Assembly (NCBI GenBank): GCA_963699535.1
Contig: CAVOUJ010000021.1
Span: 1-64,000 of the forward strand
From: VBDM01 sp963699535
GTDB lineage: Bacteria > Pseudomonadota > Gammaproteobacteria > Burkholderiales > SG8-39
DNA: 64,000 nt
Direction: 5' to 3'
The translations under genes were made by a program, and so were the position numbers. This document shows positions 50,990-63,538 of this stretch, piece by piece (the stretch's first letter is position 1; each line of letters opens with the position of its first letter). The notes under the pieces are model-generated. The model had not been told where the DNA came from, did no database searches, and saw nothing but the letters and a program-made list of their open reading frames with translations.

Positions 50990-52303
50990 CTATTTCTTGC
51001 TTTTTTCCGCCTGGTCCAGGCTGCGCAGGTGGGCGAGCTTTTCGGCGATCTTCGCCTCCAGCCCGCGGTCGGTCGGCTCGTACCACTTCACCTCGGGCAT
51101 GTCCTCGGGGAAGTAATTCTCCCCCGCAGCGTAAGCGCCGGCCTCGTCGTGAGCATAGCGGTAGTCGCGGCCAAAACCGAGTTCTTTCAAGAGCTTGGTA
51201 GGCGCATTGCGCAGATGCACGGGCACCGGCCTTGATGCGTCCTGCGCCACGAAACCGTGCGCGCGATTATACGCGTCATACACGGCGTTCGACTTCGCTG
51301 CACAGGCGAGATAGATCGCCGCCTCGGCAAGCGCGAGCTCGCCCTCGGGACTCCCCAGGCGCTCGAAGGTCTCGCAGGCATCGAGCGCCACGCGGAGCGC
51401 GCGGGGATCGGCAAGTCCAATGTCCTCGACGGCCATCCTCACGAGGCGCCGCCCGACGTAGAGCGGGTCTGCGCCGCCGTCTAGCATGCGCACCAGCCAA
51501 TACAGGGACGCGTCGGGGTTCGAGCCGCGCACCGACTTGTGGAGCGCCGAGATCTGGTCGTAAAAGGCATCGCCGCCCTTGTCGAAGCGGCGAAGATTGC
51601 GCGCGACCGTGTTCTGCACCCAGTCGCCGTCTATCCTCTTCGTCCCAGCCTGCGCCGCGGCCGTCTGGATCAATTCGAGCAAGTTGAGAAGGCGGCGCGC
51701 GTCGCCATCGGCCATACCGATCAGGCGCTCACGCGCATTCGCGTCGAACTCGAGACCCGGAAGCGCCTGCCGCGCCGCGCGGTCGAACAACTCTCCGAGC
51801 TCCGCCTCCGAAAGGCTCTCCAGTACATAGACGGATGCCCGCGACAGCAGCGCGCCGATCACCTCGAAGGACGGATTCTCGGTCGTCGCGCCTATGAAAG
51901 TGAGCAATCCCTGCTCGACGAAGGGCAGAAAGGCGTCCTGCTGCGCCTTGTTGAAGCGGTGAACTTCATCGACGAAAAGAATGGTGCGCTTTCCGGATGT
52001 CGCCAGCGCTTCCTCGGCTCGCCGCACCGCCTCCTTGATGTCCTTCACGCCGGAAAGAACCGCCGAAAGCGCAATGAACTGCGCGTCGAACGCGTGCGCC
52101 ATCAAACGAGCCAGAGTCGTCTTGCCGACCCCGGGCGGCCCCCACAGAATCATCGAGTGAGGCTTGCGCGATTCGAACGCCAGGCGCAGCGGCTTGCCCG
52201 GCCCGACCAGGTGCTGCTGTCCCACGAATTCAGCCAGGGACCTGGGGCGCAGGGCCTCGGCGAGCGGCGGCACGGGCGCAGAACCTGGAAACAGATCGCT
52301 CAT
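50990..52303 (-). CDS. rarA: Replication-associated recombination protein A (AAA ATPase)
   Basis: A 437-residue AAA+ ATPase related to clamp loaders (RarA/MgsA/WRNIP1), acting at stalled replication forks with SSB. It starts MSDLFPGSAPVPPLAEALRP, then has FVGQQHLVG, Walker A GPPGVGKTTLARLMAH near residues 54-69 and Walker B TILFVDEVHRF. The C-terminal tetramerisation domain contains ALYWLVRML-type DASLYWLVRMLDGGADPLY and YPEDMP-like NYFPEDMPEVKWYEP. The gene lies between lolA and serS, the usual order in beta- and gammaproteobacteria. Confidence 0.93.
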   Translation of the reverse strand: MSDLFPGSAPVPPLAEALRPRSLAEFVGQQHLVGPGKPLRLAFESRKPHSMILWGPPGVGKTTLARLMAHAFDAQFIALSAVLSGVKDIKEAVRRAEEALATSGKRTILFVDEVHRFNKAQQDAFLPFVEQGLLTFIGATTENPSFEVIGALLSRASVYVLESLSEAELGELFDRAARQALPGLEFDANARERLIGMADGDARRLLNLLELIQTAAAQAGTKRIDGDWVQNTVARNLRRFDKGGDAFYDQISALHKSVRGSNPDASLYWLVRMLDGGADPLYVGRRLVRMAVEDIGLADPRALRVALDACETFERLGSPEGELALAEAAIYLACAAKSNAVYDAYNRAHGFVAQDASRPVPVHLRNAPTKLLKELGFGRDYRYAHDEAGAYAAGENYFPEDMPEVKWYEPTDRGLEAKIAEKLAHLRSLDQAEKSKK

Positions 52304-52325
52304 CCGCGTGCCGGGCGAGGCAACG

Positions 52326-52952
52326 CTACTTCACGTCGCCGATCACATCAGCTCCCTTGGGAGGTACGAAGCGAAACAGCGCGGGATCCAGCCTCGGGTT
52401 TCGCTGCAAAGATCCGAATCTGAGCACCGTCGTCTGCCCGAAACCGTCGAGCAGCTCCATGACTTCCAGGCCGGACGCCCCAAAGCCCATGCGAATCCTC
52501 TCGAAACCGCCTTCCTTGTCGCGAGGCGTAGCTTCGAGCCATTCAAGGCCGCCTTTTGCTCCCTGGTCGGAGAGGTGGAACGCGCGCATCGCTTCGTTGT
52601 TTCCGGCAAGCAGGGCCGCAGGCGTGGAGCCGAGCGCCTGGTCGAGTTTCTTGACCGTAACCTGCTTCAGATCCTCGTCATAGATCCACACCCTGGATCC
52701 ATCGCCCACGATGAGCTGGGCGTAGGGCTTGACGTAGGTCCATCGGAACTTTCCCGGCCGCGAGAATGCGAGCACGCCGCGCGACTCCTGCAGCAGCTTG
52801 CGGTTGCGATCGTAGATCTTCTGTTCGAATGCGCCTCTCGCCGTGAGCGTCTGGTCGATGAATTCAGAGAAGCGCTCGAGACTCCCCGATAAGGCTGGAA
52901 TCGGCAGCGCAAGAAACGCTCCGAGGGCCGCGATGTGCAAGCGGGAGACCAT
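52326..52952 (-). CDS. lolA: Outer-membrane lipoprotein carrier protein LolA
   Basis: A 208-residue periplasmic chaperone that takes lipoproteins from LolCDE and hands them to LolB. A signal peptide (HIAALGAFLALPIPALSG) is followed by LTARGAFEQKIYDRN and GKFRWTYVKPYAQLIVGDG, the conserved LolA core with R and Y/W residues lining the hydrophobic cavity, and the ending PRLDPALFRFVPPKGADVIG. AAGG lies five bases before the ATG. The gene starts seven bases after ftsK and ends 22 before rarA. This protein would serve the many lipoproteins predicted elsewhere in the window. Confidence 0.93.
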   Translation of the reverse strand: MVSRLHIAALGAFLALPIPALSGSLERFSEFIDQTLTARGAFEQKIYDRNRKLLQESRGVLAFSRPGKFRWTYVKPYAQLIVGDGSRVWIYDEDLKQVTVKKLDQALGSTPAALLAGNNEAMRAFHLSDQGAKGGLEWLEATPRDKEGGFERIRMGFGASGLEVMELLDGFGQTTVLRFGSLQRNPRLDPALFRFVPPKGADVIGDVK

Positions 52953-52959
52953 CAGAACC

Positions 52960-55231
<2,272 letters not shown>

Positions 55232-55275
55232 CTTAAGGGAACATGAGGGGAACGACCCTCATTCGTAACCGGTTC

Positions 55276-55950
55276 TCAGTCGATCGCCAGGATGTTGTCC
55301 TTGAGGAAGATCGAACCGCCGCGCACTTCGATCGAGCCCGCAGCCTGAAGGTCCTTCATGACGCGGCTGACCATCTCGCGCGAGGCGCCGATCATCTTGG
55401 CGATGTCCTGTTTCGCGAGCTTCTTGGTCACGACCTTCTGGCCGTCCACGACCTCCGACATTTCGAGCAGCAGGCGCGCGACCCGGCCGTAGACGTCCAT
55501 CAGCGCGAGGCTGCCGATCTTCTGGTCCGCCTCGCGCAGGCGCTTGACCAGCCCGCGCATGACGGTCATGGCCATCTCGAAGTTGTCCTGAAGGCATTTC
55601 TTGAAGTCGCGCTTGGAAAGCGCAAGCAGTTCGCAAGGCTCGATCGAGACAACGCTCGCCGAGCGCGGATGATCGTCGATGAGGCCCATCTCGCCGAAGA
55701 ACTCGTTCGGGCCAAGGATCGCAAGAATGACCTCGCGCCCCTCGTCATCGCTGATCATCACCTTGAGCCGGCCCGCGATGATGACGTAGAGCGAATCGGT
55801 CACATCGCCCGCGGCAATGATGGCGGTGCCGCGGGAAATTCGCTTGCGGCTGACCGCGCTGGTGAGCACAGCCAGCTGACTCTCGGGCAACACCGCAAAA
55901 AGCGGGACGTTACGCAGCAACAGCATCGACACGTTTGCCGGGGCCGCCAT
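55276..55950 (-). CDS. Crp/Fnr-family transcription regulator
   Basis: A 224-residue regulator. The N-terminal cyclic-nucleotide-binding-type beta-barrel (about residues 12-130) includes AGRLKVMISDDEGREVILAI and GPNEFFGEMGLIDD. The C-terminal winged helix-turn-helix has LAKQDIAKMIGASREMVSRV. The FNR-type N-terminal Cys cluster is absent, so it should not be an Fe-S oxygen sensor; the G-E-M-G-L-I pocket (GE-x-x-L, but RSA at the phosphate end) suggests a cyclic nucleotide or similar effector. AGGAG precedes the ATG. It is transcribed towards ftsK and divergently from trxB. Confidence 0.85.
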   Translation of the reverse strand: MAAPANVSMLLLRNVPLFAVLPESQLAVLTSAVSRKRISRGTAIIAAGDVTDSLYVIIAGRLKVMISDDEGREVILAILGPNEFFGEMGLIDDHPRSASVVSIEPCELLALSKRDFKKCLQDNFEMAMTVMRGLVKRLREADQKIGSLALMDVYGRVARLLLEMSEVVDGQKVVTKKLAKQDIAKMIGASREMVSRVMKDLQAAGSIEVRGGSIFLKDNILAID

Positions 55951-56047
55951 CTTTTCTCCTAGCAGGGGCCGTACATTTCGCGACTATCTTAGCAGACTCG
56001 CGCCCCCCTTCCCGAGGGCGACCGGCGGGACGGCAACCTCCCCGCGC

Positions 56048-56053
56048 TATAAT
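56048..56053 (+). promoter_or_regulatory. Candidate -10 box upstream of trxB
   Basis: A perfect TATAAT lies 52 bases before the trxB ATG in the gap between divergent genes. No good TTGACA-type hexamer is seen 16-18 bases upstream, so the promoter may be activator-dependent or the match may be chance. Confidence 0.35.
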
Positions 56054-56104
56054 TGATTGGGACACCGCATTGATTTGGCGCATTCTCGTCCCAACAAAGC
56101 CGAT

Positions 56105-57052
56105 ATGTCAAAGAAAACCCGGCACTCTCGCCTTCTGATACTCGGATCAGGCCCGGCCGGATACACGGCCGCGGTCTATGCTGCGCGAGCGAATCTTAGA
56201 CCTCTCGTCATCACCGGACTTGCTCCGGGCGGCCAACTGATGACTACGACCGACGTCGACAACTGGCCCGCGGACAGCAAGGGTGTGCAGGGCCCCGAAC
56301 TGATGGAGCGGTTCCAGAAGCACGCCGAGCGCTTCGAGACCGAGATCGTCTTCGATCACATCCAGGTCGCGCACCTGCGGGAACGGCCGATCCGGCTCGA
56401 GGGCGACGCGGCGGACTACACCTGCGACGCGCTCATCATCGCTACCGGAGCCTCCGCCCGGTACCTAGGCCTCGAATCGGAGACGAAGTTCATGGGGAAA
56501 GGGGTCTCTGCATGCGCCACCTGCGACGGGTTCTTTTACAAGGGTCAGGACGTCGCCGTCGTCGGTGGAGGGAACACCGCGGTGGAAGAGGCGCTCTACC
56601 TGTCGAACATAGCGCAAAATGTGACCGTGATCCATCGCCGGGACAAATTCCGTGCAGAGAAGATCCTCCAGAACAAGCTGCTCGAGAGAGGCAACGTCAC
56701 CCTGCGCTGGAACCACGTGCTTGACGAAGTGCTTGGCGATTCCAAGGGGGTGAACGGCATTCGCATCAAGGATGTCCGCACGAACGCGGTGCAGGAACTC
56801 GCCGTTCAGGGATTGTTCATCGCCGTGGGCCATACTCCGAATACCGCCATCTTCGAAGGCGAGCTCGAGATGAAGGGCGGATACATCGTCACCCGGGGCG
56901 GCAGCGATGGCAATGCCAGCGCGACCAGCGTCCCGGGCGTGTTCGCTGCGGGGGACGTTCAGGACCATGTCTACCGCCAGGCGGTGACCAGCGCCGGAAG
57001 CGGCTGCATCGCGGCGCTCGACGCAGAGAAGTACCTCGACAACCTGCGCTAG
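56105..57052 (+). CDS. trxB: Thioredoxin-disulfide reductase
   Basis: A 315-residue flavoprotein that reduces thioredoxin with NADPH. FAD-binding GSGPAGYTAAVYAARA lies near residue 12, then GGQLMTTTDVDNWP, the redox-active CATC in VSACATCDGFFY near residues 136-139, NADPH-binding VVGGGNTAVEEALYLS, and the closing FAD motif AAGDVQDHVYRQAVTSAGSG. The ATG at 56105 begins the normal TrxB start (MSKKTRHSRLLILGSG). The smr gene follows seven bases later. Confidence 0.95.
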   Translation: MSKKTRHSRLLILGSGPAGYTAAVYAARANLRPLVITGLAPGGQLMTTTDVDNWPADSKGVQGPELMERFQKHAERFETEIVFDHIQVAHLRERPIRLEGDAADYTCDALIIATGASARYLGLESETKFMGKGVSACATCDGFFYKGQDVAVVGGGNTAVEEALYLSNIAQNVTVIHRRDKFRAEKILQNKLLERGNVTLRWNHVLDEVLGDSKGVNGIRIKDVRTNAVQELAVQGLFIAVGHTPNTAIFEGELEMKGGYIVTRGGSDGNASATSVPGVFAAGDVQDHVYRQAVTSAGSGCIAALDAEKYLDNLR

Positions 57053-57059
57053 GCTGTCG

Positions 57060-57611
57060 GTGAAGAAGGGCCTTCCCGAGGACGATGCAGCACTGTTTCG
57101 CGAGGCAGTCCGGGGCGCGACCCCGCTCGAATCGCCGCCCCGGAAACCACCTGGACCGAACTTGCCGCCGCCGATCCCCGTTCAGTCGCTGCTCGACGCG
57201 CACGCCGCTCTCGCCGAGAGCCTGAACGGACCTGTCTCACTGGACCAGGTCGTCGAGACCGGCGAGGAACTCCTCTTCCTTCGCGATGGCTTGGGACGCG
57301 ACGTGCTGCGCAAGCTGAGACGCGGGCACTGGGTGGTGCAGGACGCCGTCGACTTGCACGGCCTGAACCGGGAGCAGGCCCGCTCGCAGCTTGCCGAATT
57401 TCTCGGTGTCTGCCTCAAGCGCGGACTGCGCTGCGTGCGCGTGATCCACGGAAAGGGCCTGCGCTCCCCGAAGCGCGAGCCGGTGCTCAAGGGAAAGGTG
57501 CGGCAGTGGCTCGTTCAGCGGGACGAGGTGCTCGCCTTCTGCCAGGCGCCCGCATCAATGGGCGGAAGCGGCGCGCTTCTGGTATTGCTGGGCGCCGGAA
57601 CGAGGGGTTAG
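57060..57611 (+). CDS. Smr-domain protein
   Basis: A 183-residue protein starting at GTG 57060. A Pro-rich N-terminal half is followed by a Smr domain with VDLHGLNREQARSQLAEFL and VRVIHGKGLRSP, carrying the hallmark DLHG and HGKG motifs. Smr domains act as DNA or RNA nucleases in MutS2-like proteins and in stand-alone SmrA/SmrB; SmrB cuts mRNA at collided ribosomes. Which role applies here is not clear. It is in an operon with trxB, a pairing I associate with betaproteobacteria. Confidence 0.85.
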   Translation: MKKGLPEDDAALFREAVRGATPLESPPRKPPGPNLPPPIPVQSLLDAHAALAESLNGPVSLDQVVETGEELLFLRDGLGRDVLRKLRRGHWVVQDAVDLHGLNREQARSQLAEFLGVCLKRGLRCVRVIHGKGLRSPKREPVLKGKVRQWLVQRDEVLAFCQAPASMGGSGALLVLLGAGTRG

Positions 57612-57623
57612 GAGGTCGAAATT

Positions 57624-57639
57624 CCCGGCAGCAGCCGGG
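57624..57639. terminator. Short inverted repeat between convergent smr and P-II genes
   Basis: CCCGGC and GCCGGG form a perfect six-pair stem around AGCA. No T-run follows on either strand, so a role as bidirectional terminator is only suggested by its position between two convergent genes. Confidence 0.35.
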
Positions 57640-57648
57640 GACGGAGCT

Positions 57649-57987
57649 CTAGACCGCGGCTTCGTTGGTCTCGCCGGTCCTGATCCGCACCACCTGCTCG
57701 ACCGAAGTGACGAAGATCTTGCCGTCGCCAATCTTGCCCGTGCGCGCGGCCTTGACGATGGCCTCGATGGCTCCCTCGAGCATTTTTTCGGTCACGACGA
57801 CCTCGATCTTCACCTTGGGCAGGAAGTCGACGACATACTCGGCGCCGCGGTAGAGCTCTGTGTGCCCCTTCTGCCGGCCGAAGCCCTTGACCTCGGTGAC
57901 CGTAAGTCCCGTCACTCCGACCTCGGCGAGAGCCTCGCGCACTTCGTCCAGCTTGAAGGGCTTCACGACAGCTTCAATTTTCTTCAT
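57649..57987 (-). CDS. glnB: Nitrogen regulatory protein P-II
   Basis: A 112-residue trimeric signal protein that senses 2-oxoglutarate and ATP/ADP and controls glutamine synthetase adenylylation and NtrB. It starts MKKIEAVVKPFKLDEVREAL; the T-loop reads RQKGHTELYRGAEY with the uridylylated Tyr51; the B-loop is KAARTGKIGDGKIFV; the C-terminus RIRTGETNEAAV. GGGAG lies seven bases before the ATG at 57987. The gene follows nadE by 54 bases; a nadE-linked P-II gene is usually called glnB in betaproteobacteria, though glnK cannot be excluded from sequence. Confidence 0.9.
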   Translation of the reverse strand: MKKIEAVVKPFKLDEVREALAEVGVTGLTVTEVKGFGRQKGHTELYRGAEYVVDFLPKVKIEVVVTEKMLEGAIEAIVKAARTGKIGDGKIFVTSVEQVVRIRTGETNEAAV

Positions 57988-58041
57988 TTCCATTCTCCCG
58001 CGTTGACTTCGGCGCCAGTATAACAAAGCCCGCCCGGCGGG

Positions 58042-59736
58042 CTATTCGTAGGGCTCCCGATAACGCGACGTGATCGGATAGCGCCAATCCTTGCCGAAGC
58101 CCCGGTGCGTGATGCGGATGCCGATCGGAGCCTGTCGCCGCTTGTACTCGCTGCGGTGGATCATCTCGACCACGCGCTTCACGTCGGCCGAGCTGAATCC
58201 CTGCGCCACGATCTCCGAAGGACTCATGTCGTTCTCCATGTACTCCGAGATAATGGGGTCCAGGACCTCGTAGGGAGGCAGCGTGTCCTGGTCGGTCTGA
58301 TTGGGTCTCAGCTCGGCGGAGGGAGGCCGGGTCAATATGCGCTCCGGGATGACCGGCTTGCGGCCGTTGCGATACCTGCACAGCCGGTAAACCAGGGTCT
58401 TCAGGATGTCCTTGATCACCGCGAATCCCCCGGCCATGTCCCCGTAGAGCGTGGCGTAGCCGACGGCCATCTCCGACTTGTTGCCGGTGGTCAGAACGAT
58501 CGCGCCGAACTTGTTCGACAAGGCCATCAGCAGAGTGCCGCGAATCCGGGCCTGGAGATTCTCCTCGGTGGCGTCCGGAGGAAGGCCGGCGAATTCCCCG
58601 GCGAGCGACGACAGGAACGCCTCGAACACGGGCCGGATGGAGATCTCGTCGTAGCGCACACCGAGATTGCGCACGAGCGCGCGCGAGTCTTCCAGGCTGG
58701 CGTCCGAGGTAAATTGCGAAGGCATCATCACCGCGCGCACACGCTCCGGCCCCAGCGCGTCGCAGGCGATGCACAGGGTCAGGGCCGAATCGACGCCGCC
58801 GGAGAGGCCGATGAGCGCCCCTGGGAATCCGTTCTTCCCGACATAGTCGCGCACTCCGAGGCACAGAGCCTTATACACTTCGGCCTCGAGCGATTCTTCG
58901 GTCGCCACGTCTCCCCGCTGCGGCTCGCCGTCAGTGACCGTCACGAACCCCAGCGACTCCTCGAAGGTCGGCAGCTGGCAGGCGACTTTCCCGCCCCGGT
59001 CGAGCGCGAACGAAGCACCGTCGAAAACGAGCTCGTCCTGGCCGCCCACCATGTTGACGTAGACCAGCGCCATGCCCGTCTCCAGCACCCGCTCGCGCAT
59101 CACGTCGTGACGGGACTGCTGTTTGCGCATGTGATAGGGCGACGCGTTGAGCACCAGCAGAACCTGTGCGCCCGCCTCCCGCGCGGCCCGCGGCGCTTCG
59201 GCGTCCCAGGCATCGGCGCAGATGTTGATGCCGACGCTGACCTTGTCGCGCGGCCGGATCGTGAGCGGCCCCTGGGATCCCCAGGTATCCTCGCAGATGT
59301 TCACACCGAAGCGTGTCTCCCTGACATTGAATACGCAGGGAGAATCCCCGGGCTCGAAGTAGCGCTCCTCGTCGAACACGGTGTAGTTCGGCAGCGCGTA
59401 CTTGTGGTATGTCGCGAGGATTCGCCCGTCGCTTATGACCGACGCCGAGTTGTGGCGTTTCCCCTCGGACTGATGCGGGTGCCCGACGACGAGCGTGATA
59501 CCTTCCACTTTGCGCGCCAGGTCTTCCAGGGCGGTACTGCAGTCGCGGTAAAAGCCGTCGCGCAGCAGCAGATCTTCCGGGGGATATCCGCACAATGCGA
59601 GCTCCGGAGTAAGCATCAAGCTTGCCCCGGCGGCGCGCGCCCGCGCGCAGTAGTCGAGGATCTTGGCCACGTTGCCGGAGAGGTCGCCCACAGTACAATT
59701 GATCTGGGCAATGGCAATCTTGACGATGCTCGCCAT
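58042..59736 (-). CDS. nadE: Glutamine-dependent NAD+ synthetase
   Basis: A 564-residue two-domain enzyme making NAD from nicotinic acid adenine dinucleotide. The N-terminal nitrilase-type glutaminase has Glu in LTPELALCGYPPEDLLL (about residue 45), Lys in YHKYALPNYTVFDE and Cys in FGVNICEDTWG. The C-terminal synthetase domain has the PP-loop LSGGVDSALTLCIA near residues 310-323 and later TGNKSEMAVGYATLYGDMAG. Length and order are standard for the glutamine-using form. It is upstream of the P-II gene on the same strand, linking NAD synthesis and nitrogen signalling. Confidence 0.93.
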   Translation of the reverse strand: MASIVKIAIAQINCTVGDLSGNVAKILDYCARARAAGASLMLTPELALCGYPPEDLLLRDGFYRDCSTALEDLARKVEGITLVVGHPHQSEGKRHNSASVISDGRILATYHKYALPNYTVFDEERYFEPGDSPCVFNVRETRFGVNICEDTWGSQGPLTIRPRDKVSVGINICADAWDAEAPRAAREAGAQVLLVLNASPYHMRKQQSRHDVMRERVLETGMALVYVNMVGGQDELVFDGASFALDRGGKVACQLPTFEESLGFVTVTDGEPQRGDVATEESLEAEVYKALCLGVRDYVGKNGFPGALIGLSGGVDSALTLCIACDALGPERVRAVMMPSQFTSDASLEDSRALVRNLGVRYDEISIRPVFEAFLSSLAGEFAGLPPDATEENLQARIRGTLLMALSNKFGAIVLTTGNKSEMAVGYATLYGDMAGGFAVIKDILKTLVYRLCRYRNGRKPVIPERILTRPPSAELRPNQTDQDTLPPYEVLDPIISEYMENDMSPSEIVAQGFSSADVKRVVEMIHRSEYKRRQAPIGIRITHRGFGKDWRYPITSRYREPYE

Positions 59737-59814
59737 GCGGCAAGTCTACCATCGTGTCGGTCACGACCGTGTTCACTCGCCCGAGCGGATCGGCGTCTTG
59801 GCCTTCCCTATCGC

Positions 59815-60943
59815 ATGAAGGAAGACACCCCCACGATCAAACTCGTCGAAACGCTCGCGGACGTCGAGCCGCAGGCGTGGAACGCGCTCGTCGGGGAGCA
59901 TCCCTGCCTGCGTCACGAGTTTCTCCATGCTCTTCACGAGACCGGGTGCGCGTGTGTACGCACGGGATGGAAGCCACGGTACCTCACCCTGTGGCAGGGA
60001 ACGTCGCTCGTCGGGGCAATGCCGCTCTATTTCAAGTCGCATTCCTACGGAGAATACGTATTCGACTGGGCATGGGCCGACGCCTATCACCGCCACGGGC
60101 TTTCCTACTATCCCAAGCTGCTCGGCGCGATCCCGTTTTCGCCGGTCACGGGGCCGCGCCTGCTCGCGCGCGACGGGCCCACCCGCGCGCTTCTCCTTCG
60201 CACCGCGCTGCAGGCCGCGGGCGAGGTCTCTTCGCTGCACGTGCTGTTCCCGACGGAGCCCGAAGCGCGGGAAATGGAGGCGGCGGGGATGATGCTTCGC
60301 CGCTCGGTCCAGTTTCACTGGGAAAACCCCGGTTACGGGAGTTTCGACGAATTCCTCTCGCATCTGGCTTCTGCGAAGCGCAAGAAGATCCGCCAGGAGC
60401 GCCGCCGGGTGCACGAAGCGGGGATCACGCCTGCGCCGCCTGACGGGCACAGATATCCGCGAAGAGCACTGGAGATTCTTCGTTCGCTGCTACAACGGCA
60501 CCTACCTCGCACACCACTCGACGCCCTACCTCAACCTCGCCTTCTTTCGGCGACTCGGCCAAGTCCTTCCGGAGTCCGTGCTCCTGGTGCTGGCCGAGCG
60601 CGACGGCGCGCCGATCGCGAGCGCCCTCAACATCTTTTCACCGACGACGCTGTACGGACGGTATTGGGGAGCGGTCGCGCAGGTCCCGATGCTGCATTTC
60701 GAGGTCTGCTACTACCAGGCGATCGAGTTCTGCATCGAGAGCGGTATCAAGATCTTCGAGGGAGGCGCGCAGGGCGAGCACAAGCTCGCCCGCGGATTCA
60801 TGCCGACCCAGACCTGGTCTGCCCACTGGCTGCAGCATCCGGAATTCTCGGACGCCGTGGAGCGGTTTCTTGCGCAGGAGACTCGGGGGATCGAACGCTA
60901 CGTGGACGAGCTGAACGAGCACAGCCCGTTTCGGCGCACGTAG
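59815..60943 (+). CDS. GNAT-superfamily (DUF482/FemAB-like) protein, one frameshift
   Basis: About 375 codons from ATG 59815. The first part reads LVETLADVEPQAWNALVGEH and continues to SAKRKKIRQERRRVHEAGI, typical of the DUF482 GNAT-like family. Near 60433 an extra C breaks the frame. The second part continues LRRLTGTDIREEHWRFFVRC and NGTYLAHHSTPYLNLAFFRR, then IFEGGAQGEHKLARGFMPTQ to the end at 60943. Every conserved block of the family is present across the two frames, so an error is more likely than decay. The family is thought to transfer amino-acyl or acyl groups; the substrate is unknown. It converges on rhlE. Confidence 0.8.
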
Positions 60944-60954
60944 AAGCGTGCGCT

Positions 60955-62416
<1,462 letters not shown>

Positions 62417-62417
<1 letters not shown>

Positions 62418-63508
62418 TATAGCACCCCGTGACGCGCGAGCGCCCACGCGACATGCTCGCGCACCAGCGCCGAGCGGTCTCGCGCGCGCGAACGCAGCGC
62501 CGCGACGACGCGCTCGTCTTTGGGAGCGTTGCCGAGTCCCACGGCGAGATTGCGCAGCCAGCGCTCGTAGCCGATCCTCAGGATCGCGCTCCCGGACATG
62601 CGCTTGCAGAACTCGCTTTCCGTCCACGCGAAAAGCTCCACGAGCTCGGCGCAATCCAGGCCGTTACGCACGCGAAAATCCGCTTCCGGCGTGAACTGCG
62701 CGTAGCGGTTCCATGGGCAGACGAGCTGGCAGTCGTCGCAGCCGAAGACGCGATTGCCGATGAGCGGCCTCAGCTCGACCGGAATGCTGCCCTTCAATTC
62801 GATGGTGAGGTAGGAAATGCAGCGCCTGGCATCCAGGACATAGGGAGCGACGATCGCGCGAGTCGGGCAGACGTCGAGGCATTTGGCGCAGCTCCCGCAG
62901 TGCTCGGCCGCTGGCGCATCCACGGGAAGCGGAAGATCCGTGTAGATCTCTCCCAGAAAGAAAAACGATCCCGCCTCGCGCGCGATCAGCAGCGTGTGCT
63001 TGCCCCGCCAGCCGAGCCCCGCCTTGCGCGCCAGCTCCACTTCCATCACCGGCGCCGAATCCGTGAACACGCGGTAGCCGAACTCTCCGATCTCCGCCGC
63101 AATCTTTTGGGCAAGCCGCCCGAGGCGGCCGCGCAGGACCTTGTGATAGTCGCGACCGAGCGCATAGCGGGCGACGAACGCCCTGCTGCCGTCGGCGAGA
63201 ACGCCACCGCTCTCGGCCGCGCGGGGGCGATAGTCCATGCGCGCAGAGATCACGCGCAGCGTCCCGGGAACGAGCGACTCCGGGCGCGTCCTTTTGGCGC
63301 CATGCTTTCGCATATAATCGAGTTCGCCCGCGAAGCCGCTTGCGAGCCATTCTTCCAGGCGCAGCTCCGCCGCCGCGAGGTCGGTGTCGGCGATTCCGAC
63401 CGACTGGAAACCGAGTTCCCGGCCCCAGGCTTTGATCGCCGCTGCGAGCATCACCGTGTCGGTGAGCGGTGCCGATCCCACCCGACGAATCGCGTTCACG
63501 TGACTCAT
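62417..63508 (-). CDS. queG: Epoxyqueuosine reductase
   Basis: A 363-residue cobalamin and Fe-S enzyme that converts epoxyqueuosine to queuosine in tRNA. It has IKAWGRELGFQSVGIADTDL, the domain with LDYMRKHGAKRTRPE, and two 4Fe-4S motifs, CGSCAKCLDVCPTRAI and CDDCQLVCPWNRY, with the catalytic Asp expected in TDSAPVMEVELARKAG. A HEAT-like C-terminal region ends LVREHVAWALARHG. I chose the ATG at 63508 because GGAAAG lies just upstream; an ATG at 63451 would also give a near-normal length. It is divergent from tsaE. Confidence 0.92.
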
Positions 63509-63538
63509 CTTTCCGATCATATCCAGCTGCAGCCGCCG

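Noticed and set aside
58105..59760. Long open frame on the plus strand antisense to nadE, continuing into the GNAT gene
   Set aside because: High GC3 of nadE leaves the antisense frame free of stops. The nadE motifs on the minus strand are complete, and the true GNAT start is at 59815.
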